This document shows positions 1 through 7,949 of a DNA stretch of 27,338 bases, piece by piece. The DNA lies in contig CALALS010000161.1 of NCBI GenBank assembly GCA_937925525.1, positions 1-27,338 on the forward strand, given 5' to 3'. Positions within the stretch are counted from its first letter, which is position 1. The number at the start of each line of letters is the position of its first letter. The notes below the pieces were generated by a model. That model did not search any database. It saw only the letters and a list, made by a program, of their open reading frames with translations, and was not told the origin of the DNA. The position numbers and the translations under genes are program-made. The stretch comes from an uncultured Flavobacteriales bacterium (lineage in GTDB: Bacteria; Bacteroidota; Bacteroidia; Flavobacteriales_E; Vicingaceae).

Positions 1-12
1 CTAACCAAAGCT

Positions 13-954
13 ATGAGAAAATTTACAATCTTAGTTATTAGTCTGTTCTCTTTAGTTATTTTATTTACCGATTGCAAAAAGAAGGAACAAGTTGTTATCC
101 CGGATAATGAAGCTCCTTACAATGGAGATGTATCAAGAGTAAAAGTAGAAAACTTTGTAAACAGATTATTTATTGACCTATTAGGTAGAGAGCCTCTTGA
201 TGCTGAAATGGACAATGAGGTTGCAGCTATCAAATCTGCGGGCTATTCAAGAGCATCTCGTGAAGCGCTTATCACTAAGCTGATGACTGATCAGACATAT
301 AGAGATGGTGATTCCTCTTACTATCACGCTTACTACAACCGCTTTTTTGAATTAACAAAGGTTAGAATTTTGGATGTTTATTCTGATGAAGGAGAGTATC
401 TAGCAAAACAAGCAGGTATACTTGCAACTGCTGCCTACATAGACTCCCTTAATAATGACTTACATGGTTGGGCTGTAAAAATGGAAAAGGTTAACAAATT
501 AAGAAGAGCCATAAAAGCAAGATATGAGTATAGAAATGGTGTAATAACTATTCAGGAAGTTTACAGAAGACTGTTAGATAACGATATTTTTGAAGGCTCG
601 GCTTGGGATAATATGTACAATGTTGCAAACTATGCAAGAAATGGTTTTAATGCGTTGTTTTTTAGAAATGCTACTCAAGAAGAAATTCTCAAAACTCAAC
701 TAATGGCTCAAAATGGCCAACCGGAGTACTTATTAGGTATGTATGGACAAAGCTTAGCAGACTTTTACAACATTGTAACTCAATGCAAAGAATTTAATGA
801 AGGATTAATCAGGTATTATTTTAAATCATACTTAGGACGTGACCCGAATACCGGAGAAATGTATGATTTTATGACCCGTTATGGCGGCTCTGCTATAAAT
901 GTTCAACAATTACAAAAAGAAATATTAAGTTATAAAGAATACGCCAACTTTTAA
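13..954 (+). CDS. DUF1549-like outer-membrane lipoprotein
   Basis: 313-aa lipoprotein of unknown biochemical role. A 20-residue hydrophobic signal ends in a lipobox with the lipidated Cys at residue 21, followed by KKKEQ. Residues about 48-110 read like the start of DUF1549 (Planctomycete PSCyt2/PSD1 proteins): an F-I-D-L-L-G-R-E-P segment (53-61), then a stretch resembling the family's 'LVDRLLASPRYGERW..W' region (LITKLMTDQTYRDGD, then YYNRFFEL). A second related segment, Y-L-G-R-D-P followed by a K-E-Y ending, closes the protein (about 270-313). It is the first gene visible of a seven-gene operon and lies 10 nt before the next lipoprotein. Its first codon is only 12 nt from the window edge, so an upstream partner could be missing. 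DUF4214 resemblance (LLGREP) is an alternative. The lipoprotein call is firm; the family call is by eye. Confidence 0.7.
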   Translation: MRKFTILVISLFSLVILFTDCKKKEQVVIPDNEAPYNGDVSRVKVENFVNRLFIDLLGREPLDAEMDNEVAAIKSAGYSRASREALITKLMTDQTYRDGDSSYYHAYYNRFFELTKVRILDVYSDEGEYLAKQAGILATAAYIDSLNNDLHGWAVKMEKVNKLRRAIKARYEYRNGVITIQEVYRRLLDNDIFEGSAWDNMYNVANYARNGFNALFFRNATQEEILKTQLMAQNGQPEYLLGMYGQSLADFYNIVTQCKEFNEGLIRYYFKSYLGRDPNTGEMYDFMTRYGGSAINVQQLQKEILSYKEYANF

Positions 955-964
955 TTAAGGCTTT

Positions 965-1468
965 ATGAAAAAATTAACCACTTATTCAGTTGCTTTTTTA
1001 CTCCTCTTTTCTTTAGGATGCAAAAAGAAAGAGAAAAAAGACCCCAACCTTTATCAGGTAAACACAGTAGATTTATACCACTCTAGTGCTGATAAAACAA
1101 AGAGGAAAACATTGGATATATATATCTCTGTAATGTACTCTAACTTGTTTCAGCTAGCTATGTCACCTGCTGAAGTAGCAAAAGCATCAGATGCTCTTTA
1201 TTCAATAGGAGATAAAAGACTCGGAATGGAAGTTCTGGTTTCTAACTTTTTAAATGATGTTTCCCCTCAAGTTCAAATACCTACAAATACTGAAATGAGA
1301 GGAGATATTGATAAGTTTATAGAAGATGCATATATCCGCTTTTTAATTAGAAGACCGACAGAAGCAGAAAAAACATACTTCAGAAACTTTATTACCGCTA
1401 ACCCAAATCTTGAAGCCCAAATGGTTTACATGGCATTCGCTACATGTAACGAATACCAGTATTATTAA
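965..1468 (+). CDS. small DUF1553-C-terminus-like lipoprotein
   Basis: 167-aa lipoprotein. The signal peptide ends in the lipobox SLGC (Cys19), followed by KKKEKKD. The last 50 residues (about 118-167) contain A-Y-I-R-F-L-I-R-R-P-T-E-A-E-K and end N-E-Y-Q-Y-Y. This closely follows the C-terminal signature of DUF1553/PSD1 proteins (yLR.LsR.PT..E ... WALlNS.EF). The same kind of segment ends the preceding lipoprotein, so the two genes may be split or duplicated parts of one ancestral protein. Gaps to the neighbours are 10 nt upstream and 19 nt downstream (next is DUF1501), consistent with one transcript. The middle of the protein (about 40-115) is helical and unrecognised. No catalytic motif is visible; a structural or partner role for the DUF1501 protein is inference. 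Confidence 0.68.
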   Translation: MKKLTTYSVAFLLLFSLGCKKKEKKDPNLYQVNTVDLYHSSADKTKRKTLDIYISVMYSNLFQLAMSPAEVAKASDALYSIGDKRLGMEVLVSNFLNDVSPQVQIPTNTEMRGDIDKFIEDAYIRFLIRRPTEAEKTYFRNFITANPNLEAQMVYMAFATCNEYQYY

Positions 1469-1487
1469 ACTATTAAAATAGTCTATT

Positions 1488-2891
1488 ATGAAAAGAAAAG
1501 ATTTTTTAAAAACCGCAGGAATAGCAGCAGCCGGTGCCATTGCAGCTCCATATATACTTCCATCAGGGCGACTTTTTGCACAAAGTGGCGGAAATCACAT
1601 GGCTAAGCACGTTATTTATGTAATGTTTGCGGGAGGTGTTAGGCATCAAGAGGTAATTGACCAATCATACTTAACAGAGCAGGGAGCTTCAGGCGCACAT
1701 AATTTAACACAAAACATGTTTGATTTTGTTGGTGGCACCACCAACAATACTGTAATTTATGGTCCATCTACTCCTAACACTCCAATTAACAATGTTATAG
1801 GTCAAGGGACTAGTTTTGGGTCGATAGAAGCTCAGGGCGTAACCTTTGCGGAAACAAATGCAGCTTCAAGAGGTCACTATGGCGGATTTAACAGTTTAAT
1901 TCAGGGAAATCAAGCTGCGGCACAAGGTTTAGCCAATAAGCCAATCAACCCTACCATATTTGAATATTTAAGAAAACATGCAGGGTTTGCTGCCACTGAT
2001 GTTTGGTTTATCGGAAATACTATTGCTAATAGTGTTCCGCTTTTAAATCACTCTGAATATCCGGGTTTTGGAGCAGAATATGGCGCTAACTTTTTTGCAC
2101 CATCTACTACATTCGGAAATTCAGGTCAGCAATACTTATCTGATGCTAAATTTCACCCTGAAGAGCAGTTAGATTACATGCGCTACATGAGAACATTTTT
2201 AGACAACCAATTTGATAACTACGGAGCAGCTCTTAAACAAATTGGAAACACTAAAGATGAAACTGAAAAAATAAAAGAGTTTATGCGAGAAATGTTTACT
2301 AAAGGCATGAACACCGTTATTAACACTAATGTTCCTGAAACACAGGCTGGCGGGCAGTTGGCAGGGAAAGGTGGCGGAGATATTGCTGCCTTAGCTTACT
2401 CCATGGAAGTGATGAAAAAATTTGAACCTAAGTTTTTAACCTTGAACTTCAGTAGTGTTGACGTATGTCATGGAAACTATACTTCCTACTTACAAAATCT
2501 TCACATGTGTGACTACTTAATTGGTGAATTGTGGAAATGGATTCAGTCTACTCCTCCGTTTAAAGATGAAACCATTATGATTTTAAGCCCTGAGTGTGGT
2601 AGAAATTTAAATCCAAATCCTATTAAAGATCAAAACAACTTCTTATCATATGATCACTCTGACACTAATGCATTAAGAGTGTTTACTCAAATTGTAGGAG
2701 GTGCTAACGTTAGCGGAATTGCACAAAGTAAATTAAATGCTCAAAAAGGCAATAGAATAGGAACACCTACAAATCCTGTAGCAAACATAAAGGACAATGT
2801 GCTTACCATAGGAGAAATTTTTGGTGTCAGAAACTTAATTGAAGCTGACGGAAGAGTTACTACAAGTAATTCTTTATTTGACTATATGTAA
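1488..2891 (+). CDS. DUF1501 family (alkaline-phosphatase/sulfatase-fold) exported protein
   Basis: 467 aa. The N-terminus is Tat-like, K-R-K-D-F-L-K followed by an Ala-rich hydrophobic stretch ending LFAQ (about residue 32), but it has RK where the canonical twin arginine RR would be, so Tat versus Sec export is open. The body matches DUF1501, a family of the alkaline phosphatase/sulfatase superfamily: VIYVMFAGGVRHQE near 42-55, SRGHYGGFNSL near 127, and a C-terminal block with V-D-V-C-H-G-N-Y, H-M-C-D-Y, S-P-E-C-G-R-N and Y-D-H-S-D, the positions where the superfamily carries metal ligands. Three Cys in that block are unusual to my eye. DUF1501 genes are normally paired with DUF1549/1553 or DUF1800 genes; here the two flanking lipoproteins take that place. 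Substrate unknown. Confidence 0.85.
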   Translation: MKRKDFLKTAGIAAAGAIAAPYILPSGRLFAQSGGNHMAKHVIYVMFAGGVRHQEVIDQSYLTEQGASGAHNLTQNMFDFVGGTTNNTVIYGPSTPNTPINNVIGQGTSFGSIEAQGVTFAETNAASRGHYGGFNSLIQGNQAAAQGLANKPINPTIFEYLRKHAGFAATDVWFIGNTIANSVPLLNHSEYPGFGAEYGANFFAPSTTFGNSGQQYLSDAKFHPEEQLDYMRYMRTFLDNQFDNYGAALKQIGNTKDETEKIKEFMREMFTKGMNTVINTNVPETQAGGQLAGKGGGDIAALAYSMEVMKKFEPKFLTLNFSSVDVCHGNYTSYLQNLHMCDYLIGELWKWIQSTPPFKDETIMILSPECGRNLNPNPIKDQNNFLSYDHSDTNALRVFTQIVGGANVSGIAQSKLNAQKGNRIGTPTNPVANIKDNVLTIGEIFGVRNLIEADGRVTTSNSLFDYM

Positions 2892-2902
2892 TTTAAATTA
2901 CC

Positions 2903-3895
2903 ATGAGAAAAAAAACTACACTTTTAAGTATTTTTATTCTGGGAGTTTTTTCAATGGCTTTATTATTTAACGCCTGTAAGAAAAAGCAAGAGTTTGTAAA
3001 TCCTTACGATCAACTAGAACAGCCTGATGAAGAAGTAGATCCATACCCATCGGTTAATAATGAGTTTGCAAAAGTACATCAGCAAGTATTTAAACCTCAA
3101 TGTGCACTTTCAGGATGTCATGATGGTGGTATGTTTCCTCCGGATTTCAGAACAATGCATTCAACTTATAACACAATGGTTTACGAAGCTCCTATTATAA
3201 ATAATCTAACCTATGACTTTAGATTTAGAGTTTACCCGGGAAAAGCAGATTCATCTGTAGTATATCAGCGAATTGCAGAAATTGATCCTTATTGGGCTGA
3301 CACCACTTACCATTCTGGCCCAATGCCAGCCTACCCTCCTGACCAACAAGCATTAAAAAACCAAGTTTGGACACCAAATAAAGCCACCTATATTCAGATG
3401 GTGAAAGACTGGATAAATAATGGGGCAAAAGACATGTTTGGGAACACACCTCAATATGGAAACATGCCACCGCAAATTATTGGTTTCGTTTCTCCGGGTG
3501 GAAGTACTGGTCACGATTCCAGAACAATTGACCAACCTCTGGAGCTAGACTCAACTGATGGAATTGTGGACATTTATGTTGCTTACTACGATGATCAAAC
3601 TCCTTCTACAAGTTTTGCAAGTATGCAATATAAAATTGCAGAAGTAATTGAAGATTTAAATACCGCTCCTTTAATGAACTTCACCTCAGGAAGTTACTCA
3701 GCCAAGCCACTAGAAGGCTCTACAAATATTAGTTACACCCACAAATTTTCAATTGACACAAGACAATATAGAAGAGGTGCAGGAATATTTTTTAAAGCAG
3801 TTATTCAGGAAACAACTGCTCTGCCAACTGTAGAAATTCCAAATGACGTCAACAAAAAACATTATCTACAATACTTCTCAATTAAAATTAATTAA
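2903..3895 (+). CDS. cytochrome-c-like lipoprotein with CX4CH motif
   Basis: 330-aa lipoprotein (lipidated Cys25, then KKKQE). After an acidic linker, residues about 55-175 form a cytochrome-c-like module: V-F-K-P-Q-C-A-L-S-G-C-H (C67, C72, H73; a CX4CH haem-attachment motif rather than CXXCH), a candidate distal ligand in G-P-M-P (M141), and a closing W-I-N-N-G-A-K segment (170-176) typical of the end of such domains. The C-terminal half (about 185-330) looks like a beta-rich extracellular domain and is unrecognised. It lies 11 nt after DUF1501 and 2 nt before the next lipoprotein. In Planctomycetes the equivalent PSCyt1 domain is fused to DUF1549/1553, which supports a shared complex here. 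Haem binding is predicted, not shown: CX4CH binds haem in some tetrahaem cytochromes but is not proof. Confidence 0.72.
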   Translation: MRKKTTLLSIFILGVFSMALLFNACKKKQEFVNPYDQLEQPDEEVDPYPSVNNEFAKVHQQVFKPQCALSGCHDGGMFPPDFRTMHSTYNTMVYEAPIINNLTYDFRFRVYPGKADSSVVYQRIAEIDPYWADTTYHSGPMPAYPPDQQALKNQVWTPNKATYIQMVKDWINNGAKDMFGNTPQYGNMPPQIIGFVSPGGSTGHDSRTIDQPLELDSTDGIVDIYVAYYDDQTPSTSFASMQYKIAEVIEDLNTAPLMNFTSGSYSAKPLEGSTNISYTHKFSIDTRQYRRGAGIFFKAVIQETTALPTVEIPNDVNKKHYLQYFSIKIN

Positions 3896-3897
3896 AG

Positions 3898-4335
3898 ATG
3901 AGGATTAGTGTCTTACTTTTATTGGTTATTACAATCGCTTTTTCATGTAAAAAGAAAAAGGAAGAAGAAGTTTTTCCTCCTGAAATAGAAATTGTGTCGC
4001 TTTCGGAAACTACTGTAAAGCAATTTGACAATCAAGTTACATTAACCATTAAATATAAAGATAATGACGGTGACTTGGGCTACACATCTTCCGATACTCT
4101 TGCTTTATCAGTTAAAGACAGTAGGTTAAATAAAGCAGACAAATATTTTGTTCCCCTTCTTGCTCCTATCAATAGTGATATTATGATTGAAGGTAACTTA
4201 GATGTTCAACTTGCTCCTTTTTTCCTTTTAGGTAATGGCTCAAGCGAGACGGTACCCTTAAAGGTTCAGTTAGAAGATAGATCAGGAAATTTAAGCAATG
4301 AAGCTCTTTCCCCTTCTATCACAATAACTCAATGA
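3898..4335 (+). CDS. small beta-sandwich-like lipoprotein
   Basis: 145-aa lipoprotein; the signal ends AFSC (Cys17), followed by KKKKEEE. The mature part is a single predicted beta-rich domain with a Y-K-D-N-D-G-D-L-G segment (about 57-65), a D-N-D-G-D run seen in many Bacteroidota surface lipoproteins. I cannot assign a function. It starts 2 nt after the cytochrome-like gene. Its TGA stop overlaps the ATG of the following 1205-aa cargo (ATGA at 4332-4335), a sign of translational coupling. A role as a surface binding partner of that T9SS cargo is plausible from position only. The stop codon here is TGA, which shows that TGA is read as stop in this genome. Confidence 0.75.
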   Translation: MRISVLLLLVITIAFSCKKKKEEEVFPPEIEIVSLSETTVKQFDNQVTLTIKYKDNDGDLGYTSSDTLALSVKDSRLNKADKYFVPLLAPINSDIMIEGNLDVQLAPFFLLGNGSSETVPLKVQLEDRSGNLSNEALSPSITITQ

Positions 4336-7300
4336 AATACCTTTGGCTAAATATTATTCTTCTTTTATTTAGCTACAATTTAGCCACTTCACAAACTTGT
4401 AGCCAACCAACGGCTCAACCCTCCTATCCGCTTTTTAAAATGAAGGACACCACTGTGGTGGAGTGTAAAGGAATATTTACTGACTCAGAGCTAAACACAA
4501 TAAATGCTGGCTGGTATAAAGAAAATGAAAAATCATGCTTTAAAATTGTTTTTAATGGCACTATTAATCTAGATTTTTCATGTTTAGATTTAGGGCTTGG
4601 CGATACTCTTTTTTTTTACCAAGGTTATGTAAATTGTAATAATCCAGGAGTTGCTCCCTTTATTATAAAAACTAATGCTCACAACACAACTACTTTTAAT
4701 ATTGTCAGAAACAGCCCTGCAAGTGATACGCTAGTTATTCGATTTAAATCAAATAATATTGTAAATGCATCAGGGTGGATTGCTAAATGGCGTGTAACAC
4801 CTCTGCCGCCTGTCCCTCCAACTATATCAATTAATCCTTTACCAAATTGTAGTACAACCACAATCTATATGAATTTATCTAAAAAAGTTCATTGTGATTC
4901 AGTGTATACAAATGCATTTGCTATTACGGCTCCTCCGGGTGTTACAGCTCCAGTCATTAGTAGTGCTGTTGGTCAAGGTTGTCCATCACTTGATGACAGC
5001 ACAAATGTTGCTGTTATTTCACTTGCAGGGAATGGAATTGTAAGTAATTGTACCTACCAAATTGACTTCACCATTAATCTCTTAGATTTTTGTGATAGTA
5101 TGTGGACTTTTACTGAAGACACTACTTTTACAGTAACAGATTGCCCTATTCCGGTCACATTTACTACAAATCCACCCAATACTGATACTATTTGTCCTGG
5201 AATGAGTATAGATATTACTGCAAACTCTACCTCATCATCTTGCTTGGCACTAAACTGGAATTGGAATAATGGTTTAGGGACAGGACCTGGACCAAAAACT
5301 GTATCTCCTCTTACCACCACAACTTATTGTGTCAATGTTGATGCAGGTGGTCCAAGTTTTCAATCCTGTAAAACAATTTACGTAATTAACCCACAAATAT
5401 TAATTGGAGATACAACTATCTGCCAGTCTGAACCAGCTTTTTCAATACCTGTAAACATCGGAGGAGGAATATATACTGGAAACGGTATGTTGCAAGCTGT
5501 GGGTAGCATTGGGACTTTTGACCCTGATACAGCCGGAGGTGGGGTTCATATTATTACTTACGGTATTGGAACACTATGTAAAGACACGATAAGAATAACT
5601 GTTATTCCAATTGACGCAGGACCGGATGAAGCTGCTTGCCCAAACAGTCCGCCTTTTGTTCTCAGCGGATTTCTACCAGCAGTTGGTGGTTATTGGAAAG
5701 GCCCTTTTGTAGATTCTGCATCCGGAACATTTACACCACCTGCAACTCCTGGAGTATATATTGACACCTTTTATGCAAACGGATGTATGGACACCAAAAC
5801 TATTTATGTAGGAAATTTAGGTGTTAGCAATACTATCGATTCAGTTTGCCAAAATATTGATCCCTATTATCTTTCAGCACAGCCTCCAGGAGGAACTTTT
5901 TCCGGTCCTGGAATTCAAACTGTTGACAGTTTATTTGACCCTGATGACGCTGGAGGAGGATTACACCATATTTTATATACCATTAACGGCTGTCAAGACA
6001 CTATTAAAATTTATGTAAAAGCAATGGATGCGGGAGGAAATAGAACCGCTTGTCCATCTCAAACTAATCTCTATTTATATAATTCGTCATCAGGAGGAAC
6101 CTGGAGTTCTACAAATCCAAATACCGGCTTACTTCCTCCGGGAACTCATCCAGCTTTTTATGATGCTTCTATACTAGGTCATGGAGGAAATGATACCTTA
6201 ACCTACACCATGCCAAATGGTTGTACAGATACTTCTATTGTGTACATCAGAACTACAAATATCTATGAAGAAATAAGGTACTATTGTATTGATGAAGATT
6301 CGGTTGATTTAACTTCCAGCCAAACTCAAGGAGGAGTTAATAAAAACCCTTGTTGTAGTGGCTCATGGACAACTGCAGCGCCCGGTGCAATAGCTTACTT
6401 CGGAAATCCAGATTATAAACATTATTTCTACCCAAGTATTGCGGGCCCGGGAACTCATTGGCTCTATTGGACTAAAAACACTTGTGTTGACAGTATGCGT
6501 TTTATCGTTTATCCTGATTTAAAATTAAGAGATACTACCCTATGTTCTGCTGCAAATCCTTTACAGTTAGGCAATATGCCTGATAGTACAGTCTGGTTTG
6601 GTAACGGTGTAAATCCAACTACTGGTCTTTTTACTCCTTTAGTTGCCGGGCCTGGAACTCATAATGTAGGATATATTACTCCTGCAGGTTGTGGGGATAC
6701 TGCTCAAATAACTATTTATCAATTTCAAGCAGCAAGCATTAATGGTTTAACATCACCTTATTGCCATAAAGACACCAACTATTCTTTTAGCTACTCTCCA
6801 AATAATTCTTCTATTTGGTTTGGACCGGGTACAGACACTACTACAATGACATTTAATCCGGTTGATGCAGGAGCAGGATACGACACCATAATTGTGTCTT
6901 ACGGAATTGGTGAGTGTACGACCACAGATACCATGATTATTGAGATCTATCCGGAGCTTACTACTACTTACTCGGTAACGGAAGATACGATTTGTGGTGG
7001 TGGATATAGTGTTATAACTATTAATCCTTCAGGAGGTAATCCATTAGCTACATATAATCACACATGGACACCAACACTTCCTTCAAGAAACACAAATCAG
7101 GTAAGCCCTCCAAGTACTACAACTTATGTAATTGTTACTTCTGACGGTTGTTCAACACCCGTTTATGATACAATTACTATTTATATATTTCCGGGATTTA
7201 CGGTTGGTTATACTACAAGTGATACCTTATGTTATGGAAATGAAGGATATGTTTTAGCAACTCCAAATCCTGCCGGTCCATACTCTTATGCTTGGGGACC

Positions 7301-7949
7301 GGGAGTTCCTAACCAGGATTCTATTGCCGCTCCTGTTGGAACTTCCTATAATGTAAAAGTAACCAATACTCAGACGGGTTGCCATAAAGATACTATTGTT
7401 AGAATACCTATGTACTCCATAGTAAAAGCGCTATTTTCGTTAAATCCTGACGAAGATTGTGTGCCCTATGACCAGAGGTTTGTAGATTTAATCGACCTTA
7501 GTCAAAATGGATTAACCGGAACATGGGAAATTGATGGCGTTGCTTCTCCTTACCAACCGGGCATTAATCCATCTCAAGAATTTAAAAAACCAGGTACTCA
7601 CTCCATTAAACTTACGGTTTATAACGAAGGTAACTGTGTAGATAGTTACGAACTAACACTTTGTATTCAAGAAGACACAACTATTTTCATTCCTGATGTG
7701 TTTTCACCAAATGGCGATAATATTAATGATATACTCTATGCAAGAGCCGGAGCCTATAAAGAATTTAACTTCTTTGTGTATAATAGATTTGGTCAAAAAG
7801 TTTTTGAAACTACCGATTCTAAAATGGGCTGGGACGGCACTATTAATGGCAAACCTGCTCCACAAGATGTTTATGTTTATTATGTTTCATCGCTAACTGT
7901 GCATGATGTTCTAATTACCAAAAAAGGAGATGTAACACTTGTCCGATGA
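4332..7949 (+). CDS. 1205-aa T9SS type B sorting-domain (gliding-motility C-terminal) surface protein
   Basis: Large secreted modular protein. The signal peptide (about 1-21) ends near TSQ. From about residue 364 to 880 there are roughly seven repeats of 70-86 aa. Most open with a Cys (near 364, 436, 506, 574, 652, 738 and 811), contain a G-G-x-(Y/W/F) and a 'FDP..AG.G.H...Y' segment, and close with (G/N)C.DT.x.I.V, so each has a conserved Cys pair. PKD/Ig-like segments follow. The last ~85 residues carry the type B T9SS sorting domain: F-I-P-D-V-F-S-P-N-G-D-N-I-N-D near 1124, then a V-Y-N-R-F-G-Q-K-V-F-E segment, W-D-G-T and a VTLVR end. It is translationally coupled to both neighbours by ATGA overlaps. 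The PorP/SprF-like gene directly downstream is the usual partner of type B cargo. Expected location is the cell surface or medium. Confidence 0.9.
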   Translation: MKYLWLNIILLLFSYNLATSQTCSQPTAQPSYPLFKMKDTTVVECKGIFTDSELNTINAGWYKENEKSCFKIVFNGTINLDFSCLDLGLGDTLFFYQGYVNCNNPGVAPFIIKTNAHNTTTFNIVRNSPASDTLVIRFKSNNIVNASGWIAKWRVTPLPPVPPTISINPLPNCSTTTIYMNLSKKVHCDSVYTNAFAITAPPGVTAPVISSAVGQGCPSLDDSTNVAVISLAGNGIVSNCTYQIDFTINLLDFCDSMWTFTEDTTFTVTDCPIPVTFTTNPPNTDTICPGMSIDITANSTSSSCLALNWNWNNGLGTGPGPKTVSPLTTTTYCVNVDAGGPSFQSCKTIYVINPQILIGDTTICQSEPAFSIPVNIGGGIYTGNGMLQAVGSIGTFDPDTAGGGVHIITYGIGTLCKDTIRITVIPIDAGPDEAACPNSPPFVLSGFLPAVGGYWKGPFVDSASGTFTPPATPGVYIDTFYANGCMDTKTIYVGNLGVSNTIDSVCQNIDPYYLSAQPPGGTFSGPGIQTVDSLFDPDDAGGGLHHILYTINGCQDTIKIYVKAMDAGGNRTACPSQTNLYLYNSSSGGTWSSTNPNTGLLPPGTHPAFYDASILGHGGNDTLTYTMPNGCTDTSIVYIRTTNIYEEIRYYCIDEDSVDLTSSQTQGGVNKNPCCSGSWTTAAPGAIAYFGNPDYKHYFYPSIAGPGTHWLYWTKNTCVDSMRFIVYPDLKLRDTTLCSAANPLQLGNMPDSTVWFGNGVNPTTGLFTPLVAGPGTHNVGYITPAGCGDTAQITIYQFQAASINGLTSPYCHKDTNYSFSYSPNNSSIWFGPGTDTTTMTFNPVDAGAGYDTIIVSYGIGECTTTDTMIIEIYPELTTTYSVTEDTICGGGYSVITINPSGGNPLATYNHTWTPTLPSRNTNQVSPPSTTTYVIVTSDGCSTPVYDTITIYIFPGFTVGYTTSDTLCYGNEGYVLATPNPAGPYSYAWGPGVPNQDSIAAPVGTSYNVKVTNTQTGCHKDTIVRIPMYSIVKALFSLNPDEDCVPYDQRFVDLIDLSQNGLTGTWEIDGVASPYQPGINPSQEFKKPGTHSIKLTVYNEGNCVDSYELTLCIQEDTTIFIPDVFSPNGDNINDILYARAGAYKEFNFFVYNRFGQKVFETTDSKMGWDGTINGKPAPQDVYVYYVSSLTVHDVLITKKGDVTLVR
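5400..6950 (+). repeat. seven Cys-paired ~75-aa modules (coding)
   Basis: Modules begin near 5421, 5637, 5847, 6051, 6285, 6543 and 6762 (position of the first Cys codon). Each closes with a second Cys before a D-T dipeptide or a close variant. DNA identity between modules is low; the repetition is at protein level. Confidence 0.65.
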
